This document shows positions 26,878 to 36,855 of a stretch of DNA of 64,000 nt, piece by piece. Below the pieces are notes generated by a model. It did not search any database and was not told the DNA's origin. It worked only from the letters and a program-made list of their open reading frames with translations. The position numbers were made by a program, and so were the translations under genes. Positions within the stretch are counted from its first letter, which is position 1. The number at the start of each line of letters is the position of its first letter. Source of the DNA: Brucella pseudintermedia (GTDB lineage: Bacteria; Pseudomonadota; Alphaproteobacteria; Rhizobiales; Rhizobiaceae); assembly GCF_008932435.1 (NCBI RefSeq), contig NZ_WBWE01000002.1, positions 62,001 through 126,000 on the forward strand, read 5' to 3'.

Positions 26878-27575
26878 ACGATCCCAAGCTGAAAATCCTT
26901 GTTGTCGACGACGAACCAGCCATCCGCAAACTGCTGCGGGTTGGACTGACAACGGAAGGCTATACAGTTGTTGAAGCTGCAAATAGCAGCGAGGCGGACG
27001 AACGCATCGCAATGGAAAAGCCCGACATTGTGCTGCTCGATCTGGGTCTCCCTGATACCGACGGTCATGCGCTGCTGCAACGCTGGAGAGAGACCGGCAT
27101 AACCTTGCCAATTCTAATACTCTCAAGCCGTACTGACGAAGCTGGCATCGTCCGCGCCCTGGAAGGCGGAGCCGATGATTACATCCCGAAACCTTTCGGC
27201 ATGAAGGAGCTTGCTGCCCGTCTTCGCGTCGCCTTGCGGCATCGGCTGCAACAACAGGGACAAAAACCGCTCTTCCAGAGTGACGGTCTGACCGTCGATC
27301 TGGTGCGCCGCCTTGTAAAGCTCAACGGCGAAGAAATTAAGCTGTCGCCGAAGGAATATGATATCCTGCGGCTGCTCGTCCAGCACGCCGGCAAAGTGCT
27401 GACGCACCATTTCATCTTGAACCAGGTATGGGGACCGGCGGCTGACGTACAATATCTCCGCATCTATGTCCGTCAGCTGCGGCAGAAGATTGAAAAATCG
27501 CCGGATCAGCCGCATTTTATCCTGACCGAAACAGGCGTCGGCTACAGGTTGCGCGAAGCCGATCCAGCTCTTTGA
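26874..27575 (+). CDS. kdpE: Kdp operon response regulator KdpE
   Basis: A 233-residue OmpR/PhoB-type regulator. The receiver domain shows the acidic pair VVDDEP near residue 10, the phosphorylated aspartate in VLLDLGLPDTDG near 52 and the lysine in YIPKPFG near 104. The C-terminal winged helix binds DNA (SPKEYDILRLLVQHAGKVL, then VGYRLRE). It activates the kdp genes when phosphorylated by KdpD. Start and kdpD stop overlap as ATGA, so the two are co-translated. Confidence 0.97.
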   Translation: MNDPKLKILVVDDEPAIRKLLRVGLTTEGYTVVEAANSSEADERIAMEKPDIVLLDLGLPDTDGHALLQRWRETGITLPILILSSRTDEAGIVRALEGGADDYIPKPFGMKELAARLRVALRHRLQQQGQKPLFQSDGLTVDLVRRLVKLNGEEIKLSPKEYDILRLLVQHAGKVLTHHFILNQVWGPAADVQYLRIYVRQLRQKIEKSPDQPHFILTETGVGYRLREADPAL

Positions 27576-27640
27576 AACAACAGGAACCAAGGCTTCGCGA
27601 AAGCGTTGTTTGACAAACAGTCAAGGTGACGGAGGCGAGC

Positions 27641-28045
27641 GTGGTCGAGTTGATCAACAATATCGAGAATTTGGAATTTATAATCGCCAAAGCTCGGGAA
27701 TATGACGTTCAGGTTCCTGCGACCGATGAGGACTCTGGGTCCAACGCCAGCGATGACAACGAAGTTGATATTCTCGATGCCTCGCTGACCAATCCCACCC
27801 GCAAGGAGCTTTTTGCCGCGATCCGTTCTCTGAACATAGATGAACGGCAGGAACTGCTGGCGCTGATGTGGGTAGGACGCGGCGATTTCAGCGCTGACGA
27901 ATGGGACGAAGCCCTGTCAACTGCAGCCGATCGCGATAATGGCCGGGAGGCCAAGTATCTTATCGGCACACCGCTTCTGGGGGATTATCTTGAGGAAGGA
28001 CTGGCCGCGTTAGGCTTCGACATTGAGGCCTACGATAATGAATAA
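27641..28045 (+). CDS. DUF3775 domain protein
   Basis: A 134-residue acidic protein of unknown function. The start is GTG 27641 with GGAGG five bases upstream; an earlier in-frame GTG at 27626 is weaker. The DUF3775 domain covers the C-terminal 80 residues (NIDERQELLALMWVGRGDF, then GTPLLGDYLEEGLAALGF). The N-terminal 55 residues are acidic and probably disordered in the middle (DEDSGSNASDDNEVD). It follows kdpE by about 65 bases in the same direction. A role in potassium response is only suggested by position. Confidence 0.8.
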   Translation: MVELINNIENLEFIIAKAREYDVQVPATDEDSGSNASDDNEVDILDASLTNPTRKELFAAIRSLNIDERQELLALMWVGRGDFSADEWDEALSTAADRDNGREAKYLIGTPLLGDYLEEGLAALGFDIEAYDNE

Positions 28046-28169
28046 GAAAAATTGATGCTCCCATGCAGCCTTCTATTTTGACGCCGTAAGGTCCTGCTAC
28101 TAGTGTCAAAAACCAAACTGGGTTCGCTTGAAACGACCTGGGATAGCAAGCGCTACGGAGGAAGGCCCG

Positions 28170-29615
28170 ATGCTTCAGAAAAACCTCATTCAGAAAACAG
28201 ACTTCTATATCGACGGCGCATGGCGCGCTCCGGTAGAGGCCAAGTCCATTGAGGTCATCAATCCCGCCAACGAAAAACCTTATGCCGTTATATCGGCAGG
28301 TTCTGCTAAAGACATTGATCTGGCGGTTGCCGCTGCGCGCAAGGCTTTTCCATCATGGAGTGAAACGCCAGCAGAAGAGCGCATCGGCCATATCCGGCGG
28401 TTAGTGGAAATCTACGAAACCCGCCTGGAAGAAATGGCAAAGGCGATTTCACTCGAAATGGGCGCGCCAATAACGCTCGCACGGGAATCGCAGGCTGAAG
28501 CAGGCCTTTCGCATACCAAGGCCTTCATTGCAGCGTTCGAGAATTTCGAGTTCGAAGAGCTTCTTTCTCCCAAATATCCAAACCAGACCATAGTGCGCGA
28601 GCCGATTGGCGTTTGCGGTCTCATTACGCCTTGGAACTGGCCAATGAACCAGATCGCGTTGAAAGTTATTCCTGCACTGGCTGTCGGCTGCACCGTCATA
28701 CTGAAACCGTCCGAAATTGCACCGATGTCCGCCATGCTCTTTGCCGAATTTGTGGATCAGGCCGGTTTCCCCCAAGGCGTGTTCAATCTCGTCAATGGCG
28801 AAGGTGCTGTCGTCGGCGAGGCATTGTCGCAGCATCCGGACGTCGACATGATGTCCTTTACTGGCTCGACGCGCGCCGGAACGGCAGTTTCTCGAGCCGC
28901 AGCAGCGACAGTAAAGCGCGTTTCGCTCGAACTTGGCGGCAAATCGCCGAACATCGTCTTCGCTGATGCGGACCTCGAAGAGGCCATTGCTCGTAGCCTT
29001 GCCCATTGTTTCGAAAATACTGGTCAATCCTGCAACGCGCCGACGCGCATGCTGGTCGAACGCTCGGTTTACGACAAAGCAGTCGAACTCGCCCGGAAAG
29101 AGGCCGAAGGCACCAAAGTCGGCGACCCCGCCGAAGAAGGCGATCATATCGGCCCGCTTTCCTCGTCGATCCAGTTCGAGAAGGTGCAAAAACTGATCCA
29201 GAAGGGCATTGATGAAGGTGCGCGGCTTGTTGCAGGCGGACCGGGGCGTCCGGAGGGATTCACCGAAGGGGACTTCGTCAAGCCGACCGTCTTTGCCGAT
29301 GTGAACAATAACATGACGATTGCTCGCGAAGAGATCTTCGGACCCGTGCTTGCCATGATCCCGTTCGATACGGAAGATGAAGCCATCGCCATTGCCAACG
29401 ATACGCCATACGGACTTGCGGCCTATATCCAGACCGGAAACCCGGAGCGGGCAAAACGCGTGGCTCGCAAGTTGCGTGCGGGCATGGTGCAGATCAACGG
29501 CACGTCGCGTGCGCCGGGCAGCCCGTTCGGAGGCTACAAGCAATCGGGCAATGGTCGTGAGGGCGGCAAGTGGGGTCTGGAAGACTTCATGGAGGTGAAA
29601 CTGATCAGCGGATGA
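28170..29615 (+). CDS. Aldehyde dehydrogenase family protein
   Basis: A 481-residue NAD(P)-dependent aldehyde dehydrogenase, from ATG 28170 with GGAGGAAGG upstream. The cofactor fold includes TPWNWPMNQI near residue 155 and SFTGSTRAG near 232. The catalytic glutamate lies in LELGGKSPN near 253 and the nucleophilic cysteine in NTGQSCNAPTR near 288. The C-terminal EEIFGPV and FGGYKQSGNGREGG are complete. It oxidises an aldehyde to the acid; the substrate is not evident from its neighbours. It is followed by a terminator shared with the convergent peptide-transport cluster. Confidence 0.92.
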   Translation: MLQKNLIQKTDFYIDGAWRAPVEAKSIEVINPANEKPYAVISAGSAKDIDLAVAAARKAFPSWSETPAEERIGHIRRLVEIYETRLEEMAKAISLEMGAPITLARESQAEAGLSHTKAFIAAFENFEFEELLSPKYPNQTIVREPIGVCGLITPWNWPMNQIALKVIPALAVGCTVILKPSEIAPMSAMLFAEFVDQAGFPQGVFNLVNGEGAVVGEALSQHPDVDMMSFTGSTRAGTAVSRAAAATVKRVSLELGGKSPNIVFADADLEEAIARSLAHCFENTGQSCNAPTRMLVERSVYDKAVELARKEAEGTKVGDPAEEGDHIGPLSSSIQFEKVQKLIQKGIDEGARLVAGGPGRPEGFTEGDFVKPTVFADVNNNMTIAREEIFGPVLAMIPFDTEDEAIAIANDTPYGLAAYIQTGNPERAKRVARKLRAGMVQINGTSRAPGSPFGGYKQSGNGREGGKWGLEDFMEVKLISG

Positions 29616-29633
29616 CCCTTACAGAATAACAAT

Positions 29634-29661
29634 AAAAGGCGCCCTTTCGCGGCGCTTTTTA
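29634..29661. terminator. Terminator between aldehyde dehydrogenase and convergent ABC genes
   Basis: AAAAGGCGCC and GGCGCTTTTT form a GC stem around CTTTCGC, with A- and T-runs on the two sides, so it can work in both directions between two convergent genes. Confidence 0.75.
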
Positions 29662-29674
29662 GTTTCTCTGCAAA

Positions 29675-30661
29675 TCAAGCTTTCTTGATAACGCGGATAC
29701 GTTGCTCTCCGCCGATATTGATGAATTGCGTGGGCGGCGGCACCTTATGGACGTCATGCGTGCCAAAGCTTTCAGGGTAGAAGGCATAACCAACAGGCGC
29801 CTCGGGCGGGTTTCGATCATCTATCAACCGCCCTCCTGCCAGTTCGGTCATCGGATCAGGAATGGCCGAAATCAGTCGTCTGGTATAAGGATGGGTTGGG
29901 TTCGAGAAAATCCGATCCCATGGACCACTTTCAACAATCTGCCCGAAGTACATGACCGCAACGCGGTCGCTCATATGCTCGACGACGCTCAGATCATGGC
30001 TGATCATGATGTAGGAAAGGCCGAGCCGCTCCTTCAACTCCAGAAGCAGATTGATGATCTGCGCCCGGATTGAGACATCAAGGGCTGAGACAGGCTCGTC
30101 CAGCACAATGACTTTCGGATTAAGCAACAGCGCTCGTGCGATCCCAATGCGCTGGCGTTGACCACCGGAAAACTCGTGCGGAAAGCGCCTTGCCTGCTCG
30201 GGCTTCAAACCCACGAGACGTAGAATCTCCTCAATGCGACCATCGACTTCGCTACGCGATTTCACACCGTGAAGCCGCAAAGGCGCAGCGAGCGATGTGT
30301 AAACCGTCTGCCGGGGGTTGAGTGAAGCAAAGGGGTCTTGAAAGACCATCTGCGCCATCTTTGCCCGTTCCAGCCGTGAAGGTTCGTTTTTGCCGGTGAT
30401 CGGACGTCCTTCGAAATAGATCTGGCCGCTAGTCGGTTTCTGCAAACCGACTATGGAGAGTGCGAGCGTTGACTTACCGCAGCCGGACTCCCCGACAATG
30501 GAGAGGCACTCGCCTTTGTTGAGAGACACGCTAAGATTGTTTACGGCGCGCAGCAATTGGCGGGAACGATTGAAAATTCCGCCGCTCACCGGAAAGTAAA
30601 CGCAGACATCGTCAATGCGGACCAAAGGTTCTGCCAGTTTGGTTGAATGTATGTCATTCAT
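29675..30661 (-). CDS. Oligopeptide ABC transporter ATP-binding protein (DppF/OppF-like)
   Basis: A 328-residue ABC ATPase. Walker A is GESGCGKST near residue 57, the signature is [15 protein letters not shown] near 164, and Walker B is VIVLDEPVSALD near 187. After the core, the C-terminal part has the oligopeptide-family tail (HPYTRRLISAIPDP). It energises the permeases encoded further upstream in the same operon. Its start overlaps the end of the DppD-like gene by eight bases. It is the last gene of the first peptide-transport operon. Confidence 0.93.
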   Translation of the reverse strand: MNDIHSTKLAEPLVRIDDVCVYFPVSGGIFNRSRQLLRAVNNLSVSLNKGECLSIVGESGCGKSTLALSIVGLQKPTSGQIYFEGRPITGKNEPSRLERAKMAQMVFQDPFASLNPRQTVYTSLAAPLRLHGVKSRSEVDGRIEEILRLVGLKPEQARRFPHEFSGGQRQRIGIARALLLNPKVIVLDEPVSALDVSIRAQIINLLLELKERLGLSYIMISHDLSVVEHMSDRVAVMYFGQIVESGPWDRIFSNPTHPYTRRLISAIPDPMTELAGGRLIDDRNPPEAPVGYAFYPESFGTHDVHKVPPPTQFINIGGEQRIRVIKKA

Positions 30662-31634
30662 GATGGAAACACCTCACCACACCGGCATCGTCGAGTGGCG
30701 TCCAGCCCGGCTTTTGTACGCGGCAAACATTTGTCGCACGCGTGCAGCGCGGCTCGAACCGGCAGCCTTTTGGAAAAGCGGAAATCGATGGCACGACTCC
30801 CTCAATTTCCTGAAGCCGCAGCTGGCCTTCCTTCTGACGTGAACCAAGCTGCGGCAATGACGCCAGAAGACCATGCGCATAAGGATGCGCCGGATGATGA
30901 AACAGCCCAGCCGTTACGCGCTCCTCGACCAGATGCCCAGCATACATGACACCCACGCGACGGCACATTTTGGCAATGACCCCGAGATCATGGCTGATCA
31001 TGAGTACGGAAGTTCCTCGCGCCGTGCAAAGCTCCTGCATAAGACGCAGAATTTCCGCCTGAACAGTCACATCGAGCGCGGTCGTCGGTTCGTCGGCAAT
31101 CAGCAGATCGGGATTGCAGGCGAGTGCGATCGCGATCATCACACGTTGGCGCATACCCCCTGACATCTGATGAGGATAGTTTTTTACGCGCTGTTCCGGC
31201 GCAGGCACCTGAACGCTGGCAAGCGCTTCAACCGCCTTGCGTTCTGCCTCATGCCAGGTTGCTCCTTGATGCAGCACGAACATCTCGGCAATCTGTCGTC
31301 CCACGGGAGACAACGGGTTGAGCGCAGTCATCGGTTCCTGAAAGATCATCGCTATACGATTACCGCGCAGCTTTCGCATTTCGCGTGACGACATTGATCG
31401 AAGATCATGTCCTTTGAAGCGTATCGCGCCTCCGGTTATCGATAGCGGTTTGCGTAGCAACCCGATCATGGATAGTGCGGTGATACTCTTTCCGCAGCCC
31501 GACTCGCCGACCAGACCAAAGGTCTCACCGGCGTCGATTGTGAACGATACGTCCTCAACCACATTATGTTTGCTTGAACCGGAGACGATATCGATTCGGA
31601 GGTTTTCGACCTCAAGAAGTGGTTGTTCACTCAT
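30654..31634 (-). CDS. Oligopeptide ABC transporter ATP-binding protein (DppD/OppD-like)
   Basis: A 326-residue ABC ATPase with Walker [10 protein letters not shown] near residue 38, signature [15 protein letters not shown] near 158 and Walker [13 protein letters not shown] near 178. The C-terminal tail carries the cysteine-containing [11 protein letters not shown] motif typical of the oligopeptide and nickel importers, where it can bind an iron-sulfur cluster. It overlaps the DppC-like stop as ATGA. It works as a heterodimer with the DppF-like ATPase. Confidence 0.93.
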   Translation of the reverse strand: MSEQPLLEVENLRIDIVSGSSKHNVVEDVSFTIDAGETFGLVGESGCGKSITALSMIGLLRKPLSITGGAIRFKGHDLRSMSSREMRKLRGNRIAMIFQEPMTALNPLSPVGRQIAEMFVLHQGATWHEAERKAVEALASVQVPAPEQRVKNYPHQMSGGMRQRVMIAIALACNPDLLIADEPTTALDVTVQAEILRLMQELCTARGTSVLMISHDLGVIAKMCRRVGVMYAGHLVEERVTAGLFHHPAHPYAHGLLASLPQLGSRQKEGQLRLQEIEGVVPSISAFPKGCRFEPRCTRATNVCRVQKPGWTPLDDAGVVRCFHHE

Positions 31635-32452
31635 ATCTTGCGCGTCCTCATATGCGGATCGAGCCAGTCGCGAAGACCGTCACCGAAAAGATTGAGGCCA
31701 AGCACCGTGAGGAAAATGGCGAGACCCGGAAATATCGCGGCCCAAGGCGCGTTCACAATCAGCTCACGCGCATCGGTAAGCATGTTGCCCCAGCTTGGAT
31801 CTGGCGGACTGATACCGAGACCAAGATAGGAAAGTGCTGCCTCTGCGAGAATTGCATCGCCCATTCCGAGCGTGCCTATCACAAGAATGGGTCCGATCAT
31901 GTTGGGTACGATCTGTGTGATCATGATGCGCACGTCGCTATAGCCCAGCATCTTGGCTGCCTGAATATACCCCTGCTTCTTCAGAGAAAGGGTCGAACTG
32001 CGCGCAATCCGGCAGGTCCAGGACCAATTCGTAAGACCAAGCGCCAGCAGAAGACTCGGCAAACCAGGGCCAAGAACGGCCATGATCGCCAGCGCAAAGA
32101 TGAGTGACGGTATCGCCAGCATCAAATTTGTCAGACCGTTGACGAAATCATCCCACCAGCCGCCGAAATAGCCCGCGGAAATGCCAAAACAGAGACCGAT
32201 AACAGTATTGATGCACTGCGAAACGACACCGACGGTCAGTGACACCTGTGCGCCATAGAGGATTCGCGAATAGACGTCGCGGCCTTGTGCATCGGTGCCA
32301 AACCAGAACTGTGCGTCGGGCGGCAGCTCGGCATTCATCAAATCAGCATCGAGAACCGGATTATAGTGCGCCAGCAGTGGTGCAAGCACGGCCGCCGCCA
32401 AGATGACGATGCATATAAAACCGCCGAATACGAGATTGAAACGGAGCTTCAT
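31631..32452 (-). CDS. Oligopeptide ABC transporter permease (DppC/OppC-like)
   Basis: A 273-residue inner-membrane permease with a short N-terminal helix, the periplasmic loop common to DppC (FGTDAQGRDVYSRILYGAQ) and five more helices. The cytoplasmic EAA loop that meets the ATPases reads EAALSYLGLGI then PPDPSWG. It starts four bases after the DppB-like stop and pairs with that permease. Confidence 0.93.
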   Translation of the reverse strand: MKLRFNLVFGGFICIVILAAAVLAPLLAHYNPVLDADLMNAELPPDAQFWFGTDAQGRDVYSRILYGAQVSLTVGVVSQCINTVIGLCFGISAGYFGGWWDDFVNGLTNLMLAIPSLIFALAIMAVLGPGLPSLLLALGLTNWSWTCRIARSSTLSLKKQGYIQAAKMLGYSDVRIMITQIVPNMIGPILVIGTLGMGDAILAEAALSYLGLGISPPDPSWGNMLTDARELIVNAPWAAIFPGLAIFLTVLGLNLFGDGLRDWLDPHMRTRKI

Positions 32453-32456
32453 GGGC

Positions 32457-33392
32457 TTACTCGTGGCTTATACGCGGATCGATCACCGCATAGAGGATGT
32501 CAACGATCGTATTGATCAGCAGAAACCACAAAACGATTACGAGAATTGCCCCCTGCACGACGGGGATGTCGCGCAGCGAAACGCTATCGATCAGCAAGGA
32601 ACCAAGGCCCGGCCAGGAGAACAGTTTCTCCACCACCACGGCCTGCCCCATCATCGATCCGAATTGCAAGCCGATTGTCGTGATAATAAGCACCAGCGCA
32701 TTGCGCATGACATGCCACTTCACCAGCTTGAAACTGTTCATACCTTTCGAGCGAGCCGTGCGAATGAAATCAGCGCCCATCACTTCAAGCACGGCTGCGC
32801 GCGTTGTCCTGGCCAGCAATGCCAAGGGTGCGACACCCAGGGTTAACGCTGGAAGGATGATGTTCCTGATGCCGCCATCGCCGTAACCGAAGCTCGGCAG
32901 CCATCCAAGCGTCAATGCAAAGAGATACATGGCGAGCAGACCCAGCCAGAATTGCGGCAAGGAAAGGCCAGAAACCGCTCCGATCATGGTCATACTGTCA
33001 AGAATGCTTCCGGGTTTCAACGCTGCGAGAAATCCGAGGGGCACTCCGATCAAGATAGCAAGTCCCATCGCGGCAAAAGCGAGCTTTAGCGTGGGCCACA
33101 TTCGCTCCTGAATAAGCGATATAACCGGCTGCCTTGAACGATAAGAAGTCCCTAGATCGAACTGCGCCAACTGAACGAGATAGTTACCGAAACGCACATG
33201 AACAGGCTTGTCGAGCCCGAATTCCTGGGTGATCTTCTCGACCATTTTTGGATCGTTCATGCCCTTGCCATTGGCGATAAGGCCCGAAGCGATACTGCCT
33301 GGAACCACGCTGAAGATAACGAAAATCAACAACGACACCGCCACGGCCGTCGGTATCATCTGTAGCACGCGCCGGAAAATAAAATAGAGCAC
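32457..33392 (-). CDS. Oligopeptide ABC transporter permease (DppB/OppB-like)
   Basis: A 311-residue permease starting at GTG 33392, with GGAGGACC upstream. Six helices and the DppB marks are present: FLAALKPGSILDS, SGLSLPQFWLGL near residue 140, and the EAA-type cytoplasmic loop RTARSKGMNSFKLVKWHVMR near 200-219. It follows the binding-protein gene, from which it is separated by a hairpin. It forms the channel with the DppC-like subunit. Confidence 0.93.
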   Translation of the reverse strand: MLYFIFRRVLQMIPTAVAVSLLIFVIFSVVPGSIASGLIANGKGMNDPKMVEKITQEFGLDKPVHVRFGNYLVQLAQFDLGTSYRSRQPVISLIQERMWPTLKLAFAAMGLAILIGVPLGFLAALKPGSILDSMTMIGAVSGLSLPQFWLGLLAMYLFALTLGWLPSFGYGDGGIRNIILPALTLGVAPLALLARTTRAAVLEVMGADFIRTARSKGMNSFKLVKWHVMRNALVLIITTIGLQFGSMMGQAVVVEKLFSWPGLGSLLIDSVSLRDIPVVQGAILVIVLWFLLINTIVDILYAVIDPRISHE

Positions 33393-33444
33393 ACGGTCCT
33401 CCTTTCGGATCAGCGCCGATCGCGCTTGAGCAAAGGGGATCAGT

Positions 33445-33468
33445 GGCCCGCCCGAGAATGAGCGGGCC
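33445..33468 (-). promoter_or_regulatory. Intercistronic hairpin after a binding-protein gene
   Basis: GGCCCGC and GCGGGCC pair perfectly around a ten-base loop in the 94-base gap between the substrate-binding protein gene and the DppB-like gene. There is no T-run on the minus strand. Such a stem can protect the upstream message and lower expression of the permease genes. Confidence 0.6.
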
Positions 33469-33486
33469 GATCCAGATCAGCTGCAA

Positions 33487-35082
33487 CTAGCGACCGGACG
33501 GAACCGTGTCGTCCACCCAGAGCTTTTCATAGGACTGAACGGCGAGTTCCGCCGAATTTGGCTGTAGACCATGCAACCATGGCTGATGTGCCATAACAGC
33601 CTTGTTGTAGTTGAAGAACCAGACGGGCGCCTCTTCCTGCAACAGATTGTTGGCCTTCTTCAGAAGCTCATTCTTCTCTTCGTCGGTTTTCGCCAGTTTT
33701 GCCGCATCAACAATCTTGTCGAATTCAGCATTGGAGAACTTCTGATAGTTACATGCAGATTGCGGTGTCGTGGAATAGAAACACTGCATGGCCGTCAGCG
33801 CATCCGGGCCGCTTTCGAGCGACCACATATAGGCCTGGAAATTGCCCGCCGGAACGACATCGGCAAGCACTGACGCTTCCACCGGCTTGGCCTTCACCTT
33901 GATGCCGACCTTGGCGAGCATCGGAATGATCGCCTGAACGATGGTCAAGCCCCAGCTCTCGTTCTGCGTTGCCGTCAATTCGAACTCGAAACCATCTGGA
34001 TACCCGGCTTCTGCGAGCAGAGCTTTCGCTTTTTCAGGATCATATGGGTACGGCTTCGCATCCTTGTCGAAGGCTGGCGACGAGTTTGGAAGCCAGCCAA
34101 CCGCGCGATAAGCCTTGTCCTTGACAAGACGCTTGATGATGAGATCACTATCGATCGCGTAGTTGATTGCCTGGCGGACGCGTTTGTCCTGGAACGGTTT
34201 GAAATCCGGATTGAAGCCGACGGCGCGGGTATAAACTTCCGCCACCTCGACCATGTTCTTCGCCAGTTCCGGGTCGGCGAGATACGCAGTGTACTGTGCC
34301 GGGCCGAGCACCGCCACATCGATTTCCTTGTTGCGGAACGCAACGTCGCGGGCAGCCGCATCTCCCATGATCATGATGTTGATCTTGTCGGCGTAAGGCT
34401 TACCCTTCTCATAATACTTGTCCCACTTCTCGACTGTCAGGCGGGAGCCCGGAACATATTCGGCAAACTTGTAAGGTCCGAGACCGATAGGATGACGCTG
34501 GAATTCCTCACTGTCACCCTCGCCTGCTGGATAGATAGCGGTGTTGTTGCGCATGAACTGGAAGCCCGGATCGATTGGCTGCTTCAGCGTGATTTCCAGC
34601 GTATGGTCGTCAATTTTCTTCAGACCCGAAATTTCCTTGGCCTTGCCCTGCGTATATTCTTCCGCCCCTTTGATCTCAGCAATATAGCGCGCTGGCGGGA
34701 ATGCCTTTTTCGGATCCATTATCCGTGTGTAACTCCAGATGATGTCGTCCGCAGTCAAAGGCTTGCCATTGTGGAAAAATGCATCCTGACGAAGCTTATA
34801 GGTGTAGACGAGCCGGTCGTCGGACACAGTCACGTCGGTGGCAAGGCCGAGTACGGGCTTGTTCAGATCGGCGTCCCAATCATAGAGCGTGCGGTGAATA
34901 GCTTTTGCATAGAATTCGTCCTGCGTGGCAGGCGATGCCTGAATATCGAGCGTTGAGAAGCTGTCGCCGTAAGGAGCGACGAAATTGATAACACCGCCCG
35001 AACGCGGCTCATCCGCAGCATACGCTGCCGTTCCGGCCAACAAAACCGCGGATAGCGCCGCCAGCAATGTAAATTTTCTCAT
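33487..35082 (-). CDS. Oligopeptide ABC transporter substrate-binding protein (family 5)
   Basis: A 531-residue periplasmic lipid-free binding protein. The start is ATG 35082 with AAAAGGGGAA upstream; a longer frame to 35106 lacks a site. The signal peptide is MRKFTLLAALSAVLLAGTA with cleavage after AYA near residue 24. The family 5 body includes YTYKLRQDAFFHNGKPLTA near residue 90-110 and the FNPDFKPFQDKRVRQAINYA stretch near 265-285. It captures a peptide or peptide-like compound for the DppBCDF subunits. The amidohydrolase gene lies upstream, so the cargo may be an amide substrate rather than a plain peptide. Confidence 0.93.
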   Translation of the reverse strand: MRKFTLLAALSAVLLAGTAAYAADEPRSGGVINFVAPYGDSFSTLDIQASPATQDEFYAKAIHRTLYDWDADLNKPVLGLATDVTVSDDRLVYTYKLRQDAFFHNGKPLTADDIIWSYTRIMDPKKAFPPARYIAEIKGAEEYTQGKAKEISGLKKIDDHTLEITLKQPIDPGFQFMRNNTAIYPAGEGDSEEFQRHPIGLGPYKFAEYVPGSRLTVEKWDKYYEKGKPYADKINIMIMGDAAARDVAFRNKEIDVAVLGPAQYTAYLADPELAKNMVEVAEVYTRAVGFNPDFKPFQDKRVRQAINYAIDSDLIIKRLVKDKAYRAVGWLPNSSPAFDKDAKPYPYDPEKAKALLAEAGYPDGFEFELTATQNESWGLTIVQAIIPMLAKVGIKVKAKPVEASVLADVVPAGNFQAYMWSLESGPDALTAMQCFYSTTPQSACNYQKFSNAEFDKIVDAAKLAKTDEEKNELLKKANNLLQEEAPVWFFNYNKAVMAHQPWLHGLQPNSAELAVQSYEKLWVDDTVPSGR

Positions 35083-35223
35083 ATTGTTCCCCTTTTTAAG
35101 TGTCATTTTTCCGATTCAGACGAACCGTTCTCCGGACAGCTCCCCGAAACGTCGCTGTCCGAAATTGCCCCGAAGCGTTTAGGCTTCAACTTCTTTTCAA
35201 ATCCGCCAATCGGGCGCATGGCT

Positions 35224-36855
35224 TCACGCCCGTTCAAACACGATCTCACCGCCGCGCATTGTCAGAACGCAATGCGTGTCGTTGAGAATTTCTTCCGGCT
35301 TTGCCGTGAGCATATTGCGCGAGAAGACTGCGATATCAGCAACCTGTCCAGGTATGAGCTTGCCCTTCACATTCTCCAGTTTCTGGGAAAAGGCTCCAAA
35401 CTCCGTGTAAACTTGGAGAGCCTCTTCAACAGTCACGCATTCTCGGGCATCCATCACCGTCCCCTTGCCCGTTTCACGGGTCAGCATCGAATAGATATTC
35501 GGATAGGGATTGGGGTGACACACTGGCGCATCGCTGCCAGTCGCTGGTTTGAAACCGAGTTCTTTCCAGGTCTTCAGCGGATAGCTTGAAAGAGCGCGTT
35601 CCTCGCCGAGCACAGAAATATAGGCATCACCAAAATCATAGATGAAGACCTGCTGCGGGCACGGATAGATGCCGGCCTTTTTCATCCGCTCATGCTGTTC
35701 GGGCGTGGAGAAACCGCAATGCTCGATACGATGACGACGATCCGGATCGGGATGGGCGGAGAGTGCCTTCTCATAGGCCGTGATCAGTTGCCCAATTGCT
35801 GCATCGCCGATAGCGTGGCATGCCAGTTGGTAGCCTTTCTTGTGAGCATCCAGCACCAGCGCTTCCAATTCCGCGTCCGGCAATATCTGGACACCGGTAT
35901 TATTGTCGTCGCCGAGATAAGGCTTGCTCATCCATGCGGTTCGTCCGCCTGCCGAGCCGTCGAGGAAAATCTTGACGGCACCGACCGTCAACATGTCGTC
36001 ACCGACACCCGAAACAAGCCCTGCTTTATAGCAATCTTCCACTATGGAAGGTCCCGGATCACCAAGAAGTACGAGCCAGGTGCGCACCGGCAAACGCTTG
36101 TCCAGCTTGGCAAGATTATAGGCACGGATTTCATCGAAGCCCGCGACCTGACCCACAGCCGCATCCATGACGCTGGTAATGCCATAGGAAAGAAGCAGAT
36201 TGCCTGCAGCTTCAATGGCTTCGATCATTTCTTCCGTCGTCGCTCTGGGGATTGCCTTGCGAACGGCGCCCTGAGCATTTTCAGCCACCATTCCGGTCAG
36301 AACGCCATTTTCCTGTTCGATCAACCCGCCTTCCGGCACCGGGGAGTTTTCATCTATACACGCCAGCTCAAAGGCTTTCGAGTTGAAGATCGAGACGTGG
36401 CCACAAGCACGTACAAGCATAACAGGATGATTTGGGGCGACCGCATCAAGCTCCGACCTATGGGGATGGCGACCCACATCAAGCTTGGTCTGGTCGTAGC
36501 CGCGTGCTTTGATCCATGTCCCGGGAGGTACCGAAGCAGCTTTCTCGCGAATGGCATCAAGAAGGCTTTGCAATGTCGGCGCCGCCTGCGGTGTCGCATC
36601 AATCCATTTGAGTGTAAGCCCGACCGAAATAAGATGCAGATGGGCATCATTTAATCCGGGCGTCGCAAAGCGCCCTTCCAGATCGACCAACCGGGTATTG
36701 TCGCCCTTCAAAGGCCATATCTGGTCCTTCGTACCCGTAGCAAGCACCTTGCCTTGCCAAATGGCCAGGGCTTCCGCCGTGCCTTCTTCGTATCCACACC
36801 AGATCGTACCGTTATAAACTATGGTATCGGCACATAATTCGGGCATTACAGGCAT
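35224..36855 (-). CDS. Amidohydrolase family protein (YtcJ-like, amidohydrolase 3)
   Basis: A 543-residue metal-dependent hydrolase. The N-terminal composite domain leads into GLNDAHLHL near residue 68 (HxH metal motif). Later metal ligands appear as CHAIGDAA near 345 and RIEHCGF near 377, and the final aspartate is in ATGSDAPVCHPNPY near 443. The ATG at 36855 has GGGAGGGG nine bases upstream. Amidohydrolase-3 enzymes hydrolyse amides or formyl groups on small molecules or act as isomerases; the substrate is not evident. It lies upstream of the peptide ABC operon on the same strand, so uptake followed by hydrolysis is a fair inference. Confidence 0.9.
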   Translation of the reverse strand: MPVMPELCADTIVYNGTIWCGYEEGTAEALAIWQGKVLATGTKDQIWPLKGDNTRLVDLEGRFATPGLNDAHLHLISVGLTLKWIDATPQAAPTLQSLLDAIREKAASVPPGTWIKARGYDQTKLDVGRHPHRSELDAVAPNHPVMLVRACGHVSIFNSKAFELACIDENSPVPEGGLIEQENGVLTGMVAENAQGAVRKAIPRATTEEMIEAIEAAGNLLLSYGITSVMDAAVGQVAGFDEIRAYNLAKLDKRLPVRTWLVLLGDPGPSIVEDCYKAGLVSGVGDDMLTVGAVKIFLDGSAGGRTAWMSKPYLGDDNNTGVQILPDAELEALVLDAHKKGYQLACHAIGDAAIGQLITAYEKALSAHPDPDRRHRIEHCGFSTPEQHERMKKAGIYPCPQQVFIYDFGDAYISVLGEERALSSYPLKTWKELGFKPATGSDAPVCHPNPYPNIYSMLTRETGKGTVMDARECVTVEEALQVYTEFGAFSQKLENVKGKLIPGQVADIAVFSRNMLTAKPEEILNDTHCVLTMRGGEIVFERA

